In this document: positions 49,145 to 57,142 of the stretch, in pieces
How positions within the stretch are numbered: position 1 is the stretch's first letter
Layout of the letters: the number at the start of each line of letters is the position of its first letter
Source: Pseudomonas sp. P8_241
GTDB taxonomy: Bacteria > Pseudomonadota > Gammaproteobacteria > Pseudomonadales > Pseudomonadaceae
NCBI RefSeq assembly: GCF_034008315.1
Contig: NZ_CP125377.1
Coordinates: 6,140,501 to 6,204,500, forward strand
Direction: 5' to 3'
DNA: 64,000 nt
Notes under the pieces: generated by a model
Databases searched by the model: none
What the model was told of the DNA's origin: nothing
What the model saw: the letters and a program-made list of their open reading frames with translations, nothing else
Made by a program: the position numbers and the translations under genes

Positions 49145-49174
49145 GGCGTCAGACCAGGCAATACAACTCGCGGT

Positions 49175-49939
49175 TTAGCCGACAATCCCGCGAACGATGA
49201 AGAACAACAACGAAGGCCCGAGCAAACAGCCAAGCCCGGTGTGAAAGGTCGCGGTCAACGCGCCATAAGGCACCAGGCGCCGATCCGTCGCCGCCAATCC
49301 GGCGGTCACGCCACTGACCGTCCCGGCCAGCCCACCGAACACCATCGCCGAGCGCGGGTTATCCAGGCCCATCCAGCGCGCCGCCATCGGCGTGCCGACC
49401 ATCACCAGAATCGCCTTGATCAGACCGGTGGCAATCGACAGCGCCACCACATCGGAACTGGCGCCAATGGCCGCGCCGGTCACTGGCCCGACAATGTAGG
49501 TCACCGCACCGGCACCAATGGTGGTCATGCTCACCGCGTCGCGGTAACCGAAAACCCAGGCCAGGCAAGCACCGACAATAAACGGTAACACTGTGCCCAA
49601 CAGCAGCGCGATCACACCGATCAAACCGGCCTTTTTCGCCTCCGTGGCCTGCACTTCAAATGCCGTGGCGACGATGGCGAAGTCCCGCAGCATGGCACCG
49701 CCCATCAACCCGATGCCGGAAAACAGCGTCAGGTCCGCCAGGCCTTTTTGCCCCCCGGTCATTGTGCCGCCGACCCAAGCCAGCACCAGGCCGATGACGA
49801 TGGCAATCGCCGAGCCGTGGATGCGCCCGAAGGTCAGACGTTTGGAAATCAGCACTGACACCCACATGATCACGCCGACAAAGGCGAATGCGGTGACCAG
49901 ACCGTTGTGTTCCAGACCGCTCTTGATGAGATCCCACAT
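49175..49939 (-). CDS. madM: Malonate transporter subunit MadM
   Basis: Larger subunit of the sodium-dependent malonate uptake system, 254 residues with about eight hydrophobic segments. It begins MWDLIKSGLEHNGLVTAFAF, as in other MadM proteins, and has glycine-rich pore-like parts such as VTYIVGPVTGAAIGASSDVV. ATG 49939 has AGGAGG upstream, inside the end of madL; only one base separates the two genes. It functions together with MadL to bring malonate to the cytoplasmic decarboxylase. Confidence 0.93.
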   Translation of the reverse strand: MWDLIKSGLEHNGLVTAFAFVGVIMWVSVLISKRLTFGRIHGSAIAIVIGLVLAWVGGTMTGGQKGLADLTLFSGIGLMGGAMLRDFAIVATAFEVQATEAKKAGLIGVIALLLGTVLPFIVGACLAWVFGYRDAVSMTTIGAGAVTYIVGPVTGAAIGASSDVVALSIATGLIKAILVMVGTPMAARWMGLDNPRSAMVFGGLAGTVSGVTAGLAATDRRLVPYGALTATFHTGLGCLLGPSLLFFIVRGIVG

Positions 49940-49940
49940 A

Positions 49941-50357
49941 TCAGCGACCTCCTGCCGGTGCGCCAACCGGCGTTACATCCACCGGTTCATCGGGCAAGGG
50001 TTCGCCTTTGTGGGTCCGGCTGATCAGGGCAATGGTGCAGCCGCAGATCACTACCGAACCGATCGCCGCCAACACCGCCACCGGACCGCCATGCAGTGCC
50101 GTGACCACGTTTTGCTGCGCCGCCATCGCCACCACCACCGGGATGTACATCGCGCCCCAGAAGCCGACGCCCAGTTCGCAATCCTTGGTCATGCCGCCGT
50201 GGCGGTGCATCCACAACCGTGCGCAGATCAGCAGGATCATCGCGATCCCGACGCCGCCGACGTTTGACTTCACGCCTAGCAAAACACCGAGCATGTCACC
50301 CATGATCACCCCTGCCAGCGTACAGATCGCCAACAGCGCCACACCGTAAATAATCAT
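49941..50357 (-). CDS. madL: Malonate transporter subunit MadL
   Basis: Smaller subunit of the malonate importer, 138 residues with four hydrophobic segments. It begins MIIYGVALLAICTLAGVIMG, typical of MadL; the GVGIAMILLICARLWMHRHG stretch is also conserved. Start ATG 50357 was chosen for this match over an ATG-like site five codons upstream. It lies 65 bases after mdcH, the only sizeable gap in the operon, and is tightly joined to madM. Confidence 0.92.
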   Translation of the reverse strand: MIIYGVALLAICTLAGVIMGDMLGVLLGVKSNVGGVGIAMILLICARLWMHRHGGMTKDCELGVGFWGAMYIPVVVAMAAQQNVVTALHGGPVAVLAAIGSVVICGCTIALISRTHKGEPLPDEPVDVTPVGAPAGGR

Positions 50358-50422
50358 TGTCGTAGTCCTCAAAGTGCATTTCGAATGTTGTTTTTGTTGT
50401 TCGAAGCCTTAAGTCGGGTGAT

Positions 50423-51334
50423 TTAAGAGTGGCGACTTCCCTCCTCACGCATCAGCGCCTGCAAGGTATCGAGCCGGGCACCGTCGTAGGCAATCACGGT
50501 GCCCTGCTCGAACACCCGGCGCGCCAGCCCGGTCAACACCGCACCGGGCGGCAGTTCGATCTGTAAACGTACACCGCGCTCGTAAGCGCTTTGTACCGTG
50601 CCGCGCCAATCGACGATGCGGCACATGTTGAAGGCCAGGTCGTCACGCAAGGCTTCGGGCTTGATCAGCGGTCGCGCGCGACTGCCGCTCAGGTAGCCGA
50701 TTTTTGGGGTGTGCAGCGACACCTGAGCAAAGGATTGGGCCAACCGTTGTGCGGGCGCCTCAAGCAATGGGCAGTGGGACGGCACGCTCACTGCCAGACG
50801 TTTGGCCAGGCCAGCCCCGCAACCTTTCGCTAACTCGGCCAGCGCTTTCATCGCCGCGTCGCTACCGGCAATCACCAGCTGGTTATCGGCGTTGATATTG
50901 GCCAGATAAACCGGCATTTGCGCGCTGTGCACCCGGGCCAGCAACCCTTCCACGGCGGCCAGGTCCAGACCGATGATTGCGGTCATGCCGTAGCCCTGTG
51001 GATAAGCCTGCTGCATCAACTCACCGCGCAGGCTAACCAGATGCAACGCATCGCTGAAACCCAGGGCACCGGCCACCACCGCTGCCGGGTAAGCGCCGAT
51101 CGACAAGCCGGCCACGTAGTCCGGGGCCATGGCCAACTGGCGTGAAGCGGCGACACCGGCGATCAGCAGGCAAAGCTGCACCGCCCTCGTCGACCGCAAC
51201 GCCTCGGCAGAGTCCAGCTGCGTCACATCTTCACCGAGCAGGTCGCTTGCCTCGTTCAACGTTTCCCGAGGCAAACGCGCGAGCATGCCGGGTTGTTGCG
51301 CGCCCTGGCCGGGGAACACCAGCAAGCTGCTCAT
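50423..51334 (-). CDS. mdcH: Malonate decarboxylase subunit epsilon (malonyl-CoA:ACP transacylase)
   Basis: Loads malonyl from malonyl-CoA onto the decarboxylase ACP to start the cycle. It is 303 residues of the FabD acyltransferase fold. It has LVFPGQGAQQPGML at the N-terminus and the nucleophilic Ser in AGLSIGAYPAAV (GxSxG); VSVPSHCPLLEAPAQ supplies the catalytic His. The start ATG 51334 overlaps the mdcG stop by 4 bases (ATGA), so it is translationally coupled. Confidence 0.94.
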   Translation of the reverse strand: MSSLLVFPGQGAQQPGMLARLPRETLNEASDLLGEDVTQLDSAEALRSTRAVQLCLLIAGVAASRQLAMAPDYVAGLSIGAYPAAVVAGALGFSDALHLVSLRGELMQQAYPQGYGMTAIIGLDLAAVEGLLARVHSAQMPVYLANINADNQLVIAGSDAAMKALAELAKGCGAGLAKRLAVSVPSHCPLLEAPAQRLAQSFAQVSLHTPKIGYLSGSRARPLIKPEALRDDLAFNMCRIVDWRGTVQSAYERGVRLQIELPPGAVLTGLARRVFEQGTVIAYDGARLDTLQALMREEGSRHS

Positions 51335-51948
51335 GCTGCTTGCTCCTGAGGATTCCACGGATCAGTCACCAGCGTGGCTTGAGTGGCACTTTTCAGCAGG
51401 ACCCGCGACGAAGTGCCGGCCCATTCGCGCAAGGCAACGGCGCCCGACGGTGTCTGCAATTGCAGGTCAACGCGGCACAAGACGGCATCAAGAACGGCCA
51501 CCAACGCCTGGGCGTCGCGACGACTCAACGGACTCGGTGTACGCAGGATCAGGTCGAGGTCGCTGCCCTCGTGCAAAGCGGCAAATCCACTGGCCAACTC
51601 GAACCCGGCGCTGCCGCTGACACCCCAGACCCAACCACTGTCATCGAGGTGCGAGCGCAGTTGCGCCAAGGCCCGCAGCGCCGGGAAATCGCGCTGGCCT
51701 TGAACATGGCACAGCTCTTCAGGCCGCACCCGCCGCGTAAGGGAAGAGACTTGCATCAACGCGGCAAATCGCTGTTCGCGCAACGGACCGCGCACGCCCA
51801 CAGCCACCTGCCCCGCCGCGCTCAAGGCGCGACGGACCACCACCGGCTGACCGGCACTGATCGACTCGATCACCCAGGCAGGCGCATCCACAGGCAACTG
51901 CTGCGGGGTCATGCCCCACAGCAGGTCGTGAGCCAATAGCGTGCTCAC
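51331..51948 (-). CDS. mdcG: Malonate decarboxylase holo-ACP synthase (phosphoribosyl-dephospho-CoA transferase)
   Basis: Transfers the 2'-(5''-phosphoribosyl)-3'-dephospho-CoA prosthetic group, made with MdcB, onto the serine of MdcC. It is 205 residues of a nucleotidyltransferase-like fold, with the acidic pair in HEGSDLDLILRTP. I chose GTG 51948 because it overlaps the mdcE stop as GTGA; GTG 51951, one codon earlier, is also possible. It is coupled in the same way to mdcH downstream. Related to CitX of citrate lyase. Confidence 0.92.
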   Translation of the reverse strand: MSTLLAHDLLWGMTPQQLPVDAPAWVIESISAGQPVVVRRALSAAGQVAVGVRGPLREQRFAALMQVSSLTRRVRPEELCHVQGQRDFPALRALAQLRSHLDDSGWVWGVSGSAGFELASGFAALHEGSDLDLILRTPSPLSRRDAQALVAVLDAVLCRVDLQLQTPSGAVALREWAGTSSRVLLKSATQATLVTDPWNPQEQAA

Positions 51949-52748
51949 CACTGAGCTCTCAGCAATTGGCGAACCTTGCTCGACGCCGCCCGGTTGGCGG
52001 CCCCCAGACGACCGCTCAGATCACGGTCACCAGCAGCCACATCGCCAATCGCCTGATACAGGCACTCGGTCACCCGCGCCAGATCCGCTGCCGTCGGCTG
52101 CTCGATCTGTTCCACCGACAGGGTTTCCCACAGCAGCCCGAGGCTGGCATAGCTGTCGATGTCATAGGCCATCGGCGGCACGCTGGCCGCCAGGGCTTCG
52201 AGTTCTTCGACGCTGCGCAAGGTCACCCGCGCCGCCGATGCCTTGCCCATGGCGTGCACCATCACCCCCGGATCGCGCAGGGCGATCAAGCGATTGGCCT
52301 GATAGCCGTGGGCCAGAAACGCCCCGGACATTGCCTTGCCCACCAGCAAACCGATCACCGCATGACCCGCCAGACGGGCACGGGCATAACTGTCCGCCGC
52401 AGCGGCCAGTGCCTGATGAATGCCGAGGGCTTCTTCGCGTCGACCGTAGGCCTGGCTCGGCACGTCGACGATAGCGATCACGGCGCGCTTGTGTGTCCTG
52501 TTCTGATCGGCGGCGATGACTTCATCCACGGCCTTGGCCAGGCCCCAGCCTTCGAGCAAGCCCACCTCGCCGTTGCGTGCACGGACGAATCGGTTTTCCG
52601 GATCGACCACCACCGCAATGAAACGCACCGGCTGATTGCCCAGCGAACCGTCCGCGACCTTCAGCGAAGCGGGCAAACCTTCGACCGCTTTCGCCCCGGC
52701 GCTCAAGGCGTTGAACCAGTTCAAGCCTCGCAGGGAATACGAACTCAT
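51945..52748 (-). CDS. mdcE: Malonate decarboxylase subunit gamma
   Basis: Forms the carboxyltransferase-like decarboxylase together with MdcD, converting malonyl-S-ACP to acetyl-S-ACP. It is 267 residues with the crotonase-like fold of acetyl-CoA carboxylase alpha chains. AIVDVPSQAYGRREEALGIH and VGKAMSGAFLAHGYQANRL form the CoA site and oxyanion part. The start (MSSYSLRGLNWF) overlaps the mdcD stop as ATGA and its stop overlaps mdcG as GTGA. Confidence 0.95.
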   Translation of the reverse strand: MSSYSLRGLNWFNALSAGAKAVEGLPASLKVADGSLGNQPVRFIAVVVDPENRFVRARNGEVGLLEGWGLAKAVDEVIAADQNRTHKRAVIAIVDVPSQAYGRREEALGIHQALAAAADSYARARLAGHAVIGLLVGKAMSGAFLAHGYQANRLIALRDPGVMVHAMGKASAARVTLRSVEELEALAASVPPMAYDIDSYASLGLLWETLSVEQIEQPTAADLARVTECLYQAIGDVAAGDRDLSGRLGAANRAASSKVRQLLRAQW

Positions 52749-53596
52749 GGGCGTTCTCCTTGGTACAGATCGCGAACCACAGACGGCTCGATTTGCGGTT
52801 CGGCGTCCAGACGCGCCAACCGTTGCAGGAACAGCTCGACCTGTTGGCTACGGGGTTGCGCCGGCAAACCTTGCTGGAGTAACTCACCCACCTGCTGTCG
52901 GATCTGCGCCACGTCGTCGGCAACATAGCGGTCCACCAGGCCACTGGCGAAGCGCTGCTCGCCACCGGTCAGGCTCCAAATGAAAGGCCGGTCGCGGGAG
53001 TCGTATTCCTCAAGCCCGGCTTCCTGCTCGATCACCTGCGGGCCGTTCAGTCCGAGTCGCGCCTCCTGGGTCACCAACAGATAGCTGCACAACCCGGCGG
53101 CAATCGACATGCCACCAAAGCAACCGACACTGCCCGCCACCACACCGACCACGGGTTGATACCGCTGCAAATCGACAATCGCGGCGTGGATGTCGGCAAT
53201 CGCCGCCAGGCCCAGATTGGCTTCCTGCAAGCGCACGCCGCCGGTTTCCAGCAGCAGCACGGCGCGGGTCGGGATGCCGTTGCGGTTGTCTTCGGCGGCC
53301 AGTTCCAGTGCGCCGGCAATTTTTGCTCCGCCGACTTCACCGAGGCTGCCGCCCTGGAACGCCCCTTCGATGGTCGCGATCACCACCGGCAAACCATCGA
53401 GATTGCCCTTGGCGATCACCACGCCGTCGTCGGCTTGCGGCACCACGCCCTGGCGCGACAACCACGGCGACATGATCCGCTGAAAGGGGTCGAGCAGTTC
53501 GCGGAACGTACCGGCGTCGAGCAACGCCTTGGCCCGTTGCCGCGCACCGAGTTCGACGAAGCTGAGCTTGTTGAGCAGGGATGCGCTGTCAGTCAT
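52745..53596 (-). CDS. mdcD: Malonate decarboxylase subunit beta
   Basis: Partner of MdcE in the biotin-independent decarboxylase. It is 283 residues of the carboxyltransferase beta type. It begins TDSASLLNKLSFVELGARQR; a substrate-binding part is ATIEGAFQGGSLGEVGGAKI and the oxyanion hole lies around GVVAGSVGCFGGMSIAAG. Start ATG 53596 lies 8 bases inside the end of mdcC; a longer open frame lacks the family start. Biotin-dependent forms instead pass the carboxyl to MadD-type proteins, which are absent here. Confidence 0.95.
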   Translation of the reverse strand: MTDSASLLNKLSFVELGARQRAKALLDAGTFRELLDPFQRIMSPWLSRQGVVPQADDGVVIAKGNLDGLPVVIATIEGAFQGGSLGEVGGAKIAGALELAAEDNRNGIPTRAVLLLETGGVRLQEANLGLAAIADIHAAIVDLQRYQPVVGVVAGSVGCFGGMSIAAGLCSYLLVTQEARLGLNGPQVIEQEAGLEEYDSRDRPFIWSLTGGEQRFASGLVDRYVADDVAQIRQQVGELLQQGLPAQPRSQQVELFLQRLARLDAEPQIEPSVVRDLYQGERP

Positions 53597-53888
53597 GGCC
53601 GATCTCCTCGAAGCCTTGTTCCAGACGCAGACGCACCACACCGGGAGTCGCGCCGAAATCGTGGATATCGATGTCCATCGCCGGTGGCGTCTGGCCGTCG
53701 AACATCCGTGCGAACAGATGTTGCCAGCGTTGTTCACTGCCATTGACCGAGGTCTGTACGTTGATCGTTAGCTTGCCGGCCTGACCCGGTTCGATCAGCA
53801 CTTCCAGATCACCCGAGCCGACACAGCCCACCAGGGTACGACCGCGTGGCGGCTGCCCGGCGGGGAATTCAAAGGATAAGGTTTCCAT
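53589..53888 (-). CDS. mdcC: Malonate decarboxylase acyl carrier protein (delta subunit)
   Basis: A 99-residue acyl carrier protein that carries acetyl and malonyl groups during decarboxylation. The prosthetic group attaches at Ser25 in VGCVGSGDLEVLIEP, the conserved SGDLE motif of MdcC and CitD. The ATG shares one base with the stop of mdcB (TGATG), and its end overlaps mdcD by 8 bases. The size and motif leave little doubt. Confidence 0.95.
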   Translation of the reverse strand: METLSFEFPAGQPPRGRTLVGCVGSGDLEVLIEPGQAGKLTINVQTSVNGSEQRWQHLFARMFDGQTPPAMDIDIHDFGATPGVVRLRLEQGFEEIGHD

Positions 53889-54760
53889 CAAAACGCTCCC
53901 TGAAGGATGCCGTCGCGCTCGATACGGTCGAGCAACAGAGTGGCGGCGAACAAGTCGGCGGCACCACCGGGCGAGGCATTCAATGCGATGAGTTGTTGAT
54001 CCAGTTCATGCAGACGGCGACGGCCCGCGAGGCTGGCAGTGCCGCCCGCGTCGAGCACCGCTTGAGCGCCGGATTGCATGGTGTGCAGGCCTTCTTCCCC
54101 GGCGCGGTACAGCACGCAGGTGTCGGCCAGATTCGTCATGATCGCCAGCAGCGCATCGAGCCGGGCGTTCTGTTCCCCATAGCCGGCGGCGCGACTGCGC
54201 AGCAGTTGTGGCAGAGCCCGTTGAGTCACCGCCGGAAAACCCAGTTGCGCTTCTTCACGGGCGCCGCGAGCGCCGTAGCGTTGGGCGACTTGCGCACCGT
54301 GACTGAGCGGGCGTGGAGCAAAATGATCGTCGAGCAGGGCCAACCGCGCAGCCCGTAACGCCACGCTATTGGCGCTGCAGGATTGAGGCTCCAGCGCCGC
54401 GGCAGTGATCAACAAGCCCAAGGCCCAGATCGCCCCGCGGTGGGTGTTCACCCCGCCGGTGGTGTCGAGCATGGCTTGCTCGCCTTCGCGACCGATGCGA
54501 CCCACGGCTTCGCGCAGGGGTAAGCCGATCTCGCCGCACTCGATGGCGGCTTCAGCCATTTCCTTAAAGGCCGACCACAAGGACAGCGCCGACGCGTGCA
54601 TCAGCCCCAGGTGCAAATCGGTGTGGGCGCCATTGCCGCGACGGTCGACCAGTGCCGGTTTCGGCGACAGATCAGCTTCGTCGATCAGCGCGTCCACCGC
54701 CTGGTCCGCCAGCCATTCGGCCAGACTCAGGGTTTTGGGTTGCAGGTTAAGTGCGTGCAT
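53888..54760 (-). CDS. mdcB: Triphosphoribosyl-dephospho-CoA synthase
   Basis: Makes the precursor 2'-(5''-triphosphoribosyl)-3'-dephospho-CoA from ATP and dephospho-CoA for the ACP prosthetic group. It is 290 residues, of the CitG/MdcB family. Motifs visible are [20 protein letters not shown] (the conserved KPGLVD..G.H-like block) and [15 protein letters not shown]. The start shares one base with the mdcA stop (TAATG). MdcG uses its product. Confidence 0.95.
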   Translation of the reverse strand: MHALNLQPKTLSLAEWLADQAVDALIDEADLSPKPALVDRRGNGAHTDLHLGLMHASALSLWSAFKEMAEAAIECGEIGLPLREAVGRIGREGEQAMLDTTGGVNTHRGAIWALGLLITAAALEPQSCSANSVALRAARLALLDDHFAPRPLSHGAQVAQRYGARGAREEAQLGFPAVTQRALPQLLRSRAAGYGEQNARLDALLAIMTNLADTCVLYRAGEEGLHTMQSGAQAVLDAGGTASLAGRRRLHELDQQLIALNASPGGAADLFAATLLLDRIERDGILQGAF

Positions 54761-56430
54761 TACCAGCTCCTGAACTTGGCGGGCGGGTTATAGAGGCCAC
54801 CGGACCACTCCACCAGATCGGCCACACTTTTTGCCGCGAGCAACTCGCGAGTGGCGTCGGTGCGGCGGATGCCGAGGTCTTCAGGCAAGGCGATCAGGCC
54901 TTCGCGGCGCATGCGCGCAGTGTCTTTGGGGTTGTGGCGCAGGCCGATGGTGGTCACCCCGGCGACGGCGGCGATCATCGCCTGGCGCTCTTCCAGTGAG
55001 CGCGCCTTGTACAGGTAGGCGATGCCTTCTTCGGTCAACAGGTGGGTCACGTCGTCGCCGTAGACCATGATCGGCGCCAACGGCATGCCGCTTTTCTTCG
55101 CCACATCGACCGCATCGAGGGTTTCGACGAAGGTCGGTTTGCCGCCCTCCTGGAAGGTCTCGACCATCTGCACCACGAGTTTCTTGCCGCGCTCGAGCAT
55201 CGGTTCGGCCACATCGGTGTTGCGCATGTCGAGCCAGGCCGGAGTGCCGTGGCGGCGACCGCGCGGGTCGTGGCCCATGTTCGGTGCCCCGCCGAAACCG
55301 GCCAGGCGCCCGCGGGTAACGGTGGAGGAATGACCGTCGCCATCGACTTGCAAAGTCGCGCCGATGAACAGGTCCACGGCGTATTGCCCGGCCAGTTGGC
55401 TGAACATCCGATTGGAACGCAGGGAGCCGTCGCGCCCGGTAAAGAACACATCCGGCCGCGCCGCAATGTAGTTCTCCATCCCCAATTCGGTGCCGAAGCA
55501 ATGCACGCTTTCGACCCAGCCACTTTCAATCGCCGGGATAAGTGTTGGGTGCGGGTTGAGGGTCCAGTTACGGCAGATCTTGCCTTTGAGGCCGAGGGAT
55601 TCGCCGTAGGTCGGCAGGATCAGTTCGATGGCAGCGGTATTGAAACCGATGCCGTGATTAAGCGACTGCACGTTGTGTTTTTCGTAGATGCCACGAATCG
55701 CCATCATCGCCATCAGCACGTGCACGGGCTTGATGTGCCGAGGGTCGCGGGTGAACAGCGGTTCGATATAGAACGGCTTGTCGGCCACCACCACGAAGTC
55801 GACCCAGGAGGCGGGAATGTCCACACGCGGCAGGTCGCTGACGTCGTCCACCAGCTGATTGACCTGGACGATGACGATGCCGTCGCTGAAGGCCGCCGGT
55901 TCGATCAGCGCCGGGGTGTCTTCGGTGCTCGGCCCGGTGTAGATGTTGCCGGCGCGGTCGGCCATGAACCCGGCCGACAGCACAACGTTGGGAATCAGGT
56001 CCACCACCAGCCGTGCGTAGAGTTCGATGTAGGTGTGGATCGCGCCGATTTCCAGCAAGCCATCTTCAAGCAACTGGCTGATGCGCAGGCTTTGGGTACC
56101 CGCGAAAGAGAAGTCGAGCTTGCGGGCGATGCCACGCTCGAACAGGTCCAGGTGTTCGGAACGTCCGACGCTGGGCATGATCATGTGCAGGTCATGCAGC
56201 TTCTCGGGGTCGGCCTTGGCCAGGGAGCGGGAAAGGAAATCCGCCTGCTTCTGGTTGTTGCCTTCGAGCACCACGCGGTCACCGGGCAGAATCAGCGCTT
56301 CAAGCGCCGCGACGATGTTATCGGTGGGCAACACCACGCCGTCGGCAAGACCTCGCACCAGCTCGAGGCGTCGCTGCTTTTCGCTGCGCCGCCGCGTCCA
56401 TCGCGAGTCGGGGGATATTGTTGTTGTCAT
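54760..56430 (-). CDS. mdcA: Malonate decarboxylase subunit alpha (acetyl-S-ACP:malonate ACP transferase)
   Basis: First gene of the operon. MdcA exchanges the acetyl on ACP for malonate, giving malonyl-S-ACP and free acetate. It is 556 residues of the CoA transferase type. Recognisable parts are [20 protein letters not shown] near the N-terminus and [20 protein letters not shown] in the middle. ATG 56430 follows GGAG. About 77 bases upstream stands a 25-base palindrome that is a likely MdcR site. The operon reads mdcA-B-C-D-E-G-H-madL-madM. Confidence 0.95.
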   Translation of the reverse strand: MTTTISPDSRWTRRRSEKQRRLELVRGLADGVVLPTDNIVAALEALILPGDRVVLEGNNQKQADFLSRSLAKADPEKLHDLHMIMPSVGRSEHLDLFERGIARKLDFSFAGTQSLRISQLLEDGLLEIGAIHTYIELYARLVVDLIPNVVLSAGFMADRAGNIYTGPSTEDTPALIEPAAFSDGIVIVQVNQLVDDVSDLPRVDIPASWVDFVVVADKPFYIEPLFTRDPRHIKPVHVLMAMMAIRGIYEKHNVQSLNHGIGFNTAAIELILPTYGESLGLKGKICRNWTLNPHPTLIPAIESGWVESVHCFGTELGMENYIAARPDVFFTGRDGSLRSNRMFSQLAGQYAVDLFIGATLQVDGDGHSSTVTRGRLAGFGGAPNMGHDPRGRRHGTPAWLDMRNTDVAEPMLERGKKLVVQMVETFQEGGKPTFVETLDAVDVAKKSGMPLAPIMVYGDDVTHLLTEEGIAYLYKARSLEERQAMIAAVAGVTTIGLRHNPKDTARMRREGLIALPEDLGIRRTDATRELLAAKSVADLVEWSGGLYNPPAKFRSW

Positions 56431-56506
56431 GACCACTCCACGGGTTCGCTGTCGTGGAGCTACCTTAGGAGCGTTGGGTGGGGCGTATCAATCAAGCAGA
56501 GTGGAG

Positions 56507-56531
56507 GATCGTTACGCTCAGGTTAATGATC
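56507..56531. promoter_or_regulatory. Interrupted palindrome upstream of mdcA, probable MdcR operator
   Basis: GATCGTTA (56507-56514), 9-base spacer, TAATGATC (56524-56531); the arms pair at 7 of 8 positions. LysR regulators bind such interrupted dyads near -65. No clear -35/-10 consensus is seen between it and ATG 56430, as is common for activated promoters. Confidence 0.55.
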
Positions 56532-56558
56532 AATATGGGCGGCGTTCATGGCGGCCCC

Positions 56559-56649
56559 ATCGCTGGCAAGCCAGCTCCTACAGGTATTTCGGTTGTACGC
56601 CAATGCCGAGTACATCCGATAACTCTGTAGGAGCAAGCTTGCTCGCGAT
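56559..56649. repeat. REP doublet upstream of mdcA, mixed subtypes
   Basis: TCGCTGGCAAGCCAGCTCCT from 56560 is paired with TGTAGGAGCAAGCTTGCTCG from 56625; the two arms belong to different subtypes. It separates chpC and mdcA. Confidence 0.85.
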
Positions 56650-56680
56650 CAGGCCAGCACTTTCAATACAAAAACCGCGA

Positions 56681-57142
56681 TCAGCCGATCAACCCGGCAT
56701 CCACCAGCAACGCCTCCAGCGCCAACAGATCCGGCACCTTGGCCACTTGATCCCCCACTTGCACTGCGGCCTGTTCCAGCGAACACAACGGCACATCCAC
56801 GTAGCTCAATTGGCTGTCGAGCTTGTAGGAACGCGGAATTCCCTGCACCAGTAGCGCAATGAATTTCAACTCCGGACGGCCGCCCAGGGCATTCAGGATA
56901 ACGATTCGTGCGCGCTCTCCAATCACGGTTTTCTGGCCGCACGCCGACTCGAAACTCAGCAGCGGAATCTGCCGGTCGCGCCACGTCACCAGCCCCAGGT
57001 ACCACGGCGGCGTATCGAGGTCGAACGTCCCTGGCTGCTGGTAATCGATCAGCTCGGCGACAGCGACGTTGGGCAGGATAAGGTTGCGGTCCGCCAACGG
57101 CAGCAGCAGGCCGGTGAGGTTGCTGGTGCGATGCTCAAGCAT
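56681..57142 (-). CDS. chpC: CheW-like chemosensory adaptor
   Basis: A 153-residue CheW-domain protein. It begins LTGLLLPLADRNLILPNVAV and has WYLGLVTWRDRQIPLLSFES, the W/R region that contacts receptors and kinase. In P. aeruginosa, ChpC is the second CheW of the Pil-Chp system that controls type IV pilus twitching and cAMP. The start overlaps chpA by 8 bases. A ChpB methylesterase gene, which lies between chpA and chpC in P. aeruginosa, is absent here. Confidence 0.87.
   Translation of the reverse strand: MLEHRTSNLTGLLLPLADRNLILPNVAVAELIDYQQPGTFDLDTPPWYLGLVTWRDRQIPLLSFESACGQKTVIGERARIVILNALGGRPELKFIALLVQGIPRSYKLDSQLSYVDVPLCSLEQAAVQVGDQVAKVPDLLALEALLVDAGLIG

Noticed and set aside
46321..49150. 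Clustered palindromic repeats as a possible CRISPR array
   Set aside because: Spacing is irregular, arms alternate in orientation, the units are separated by genes, and no cas gene is present. They are REP doublets.
55042..56526. 494-codon open frame antisense to mdcA
   Set aside because: mdcA is well supported by family length, coupling and operon place, and the opposite frame shows no domain.
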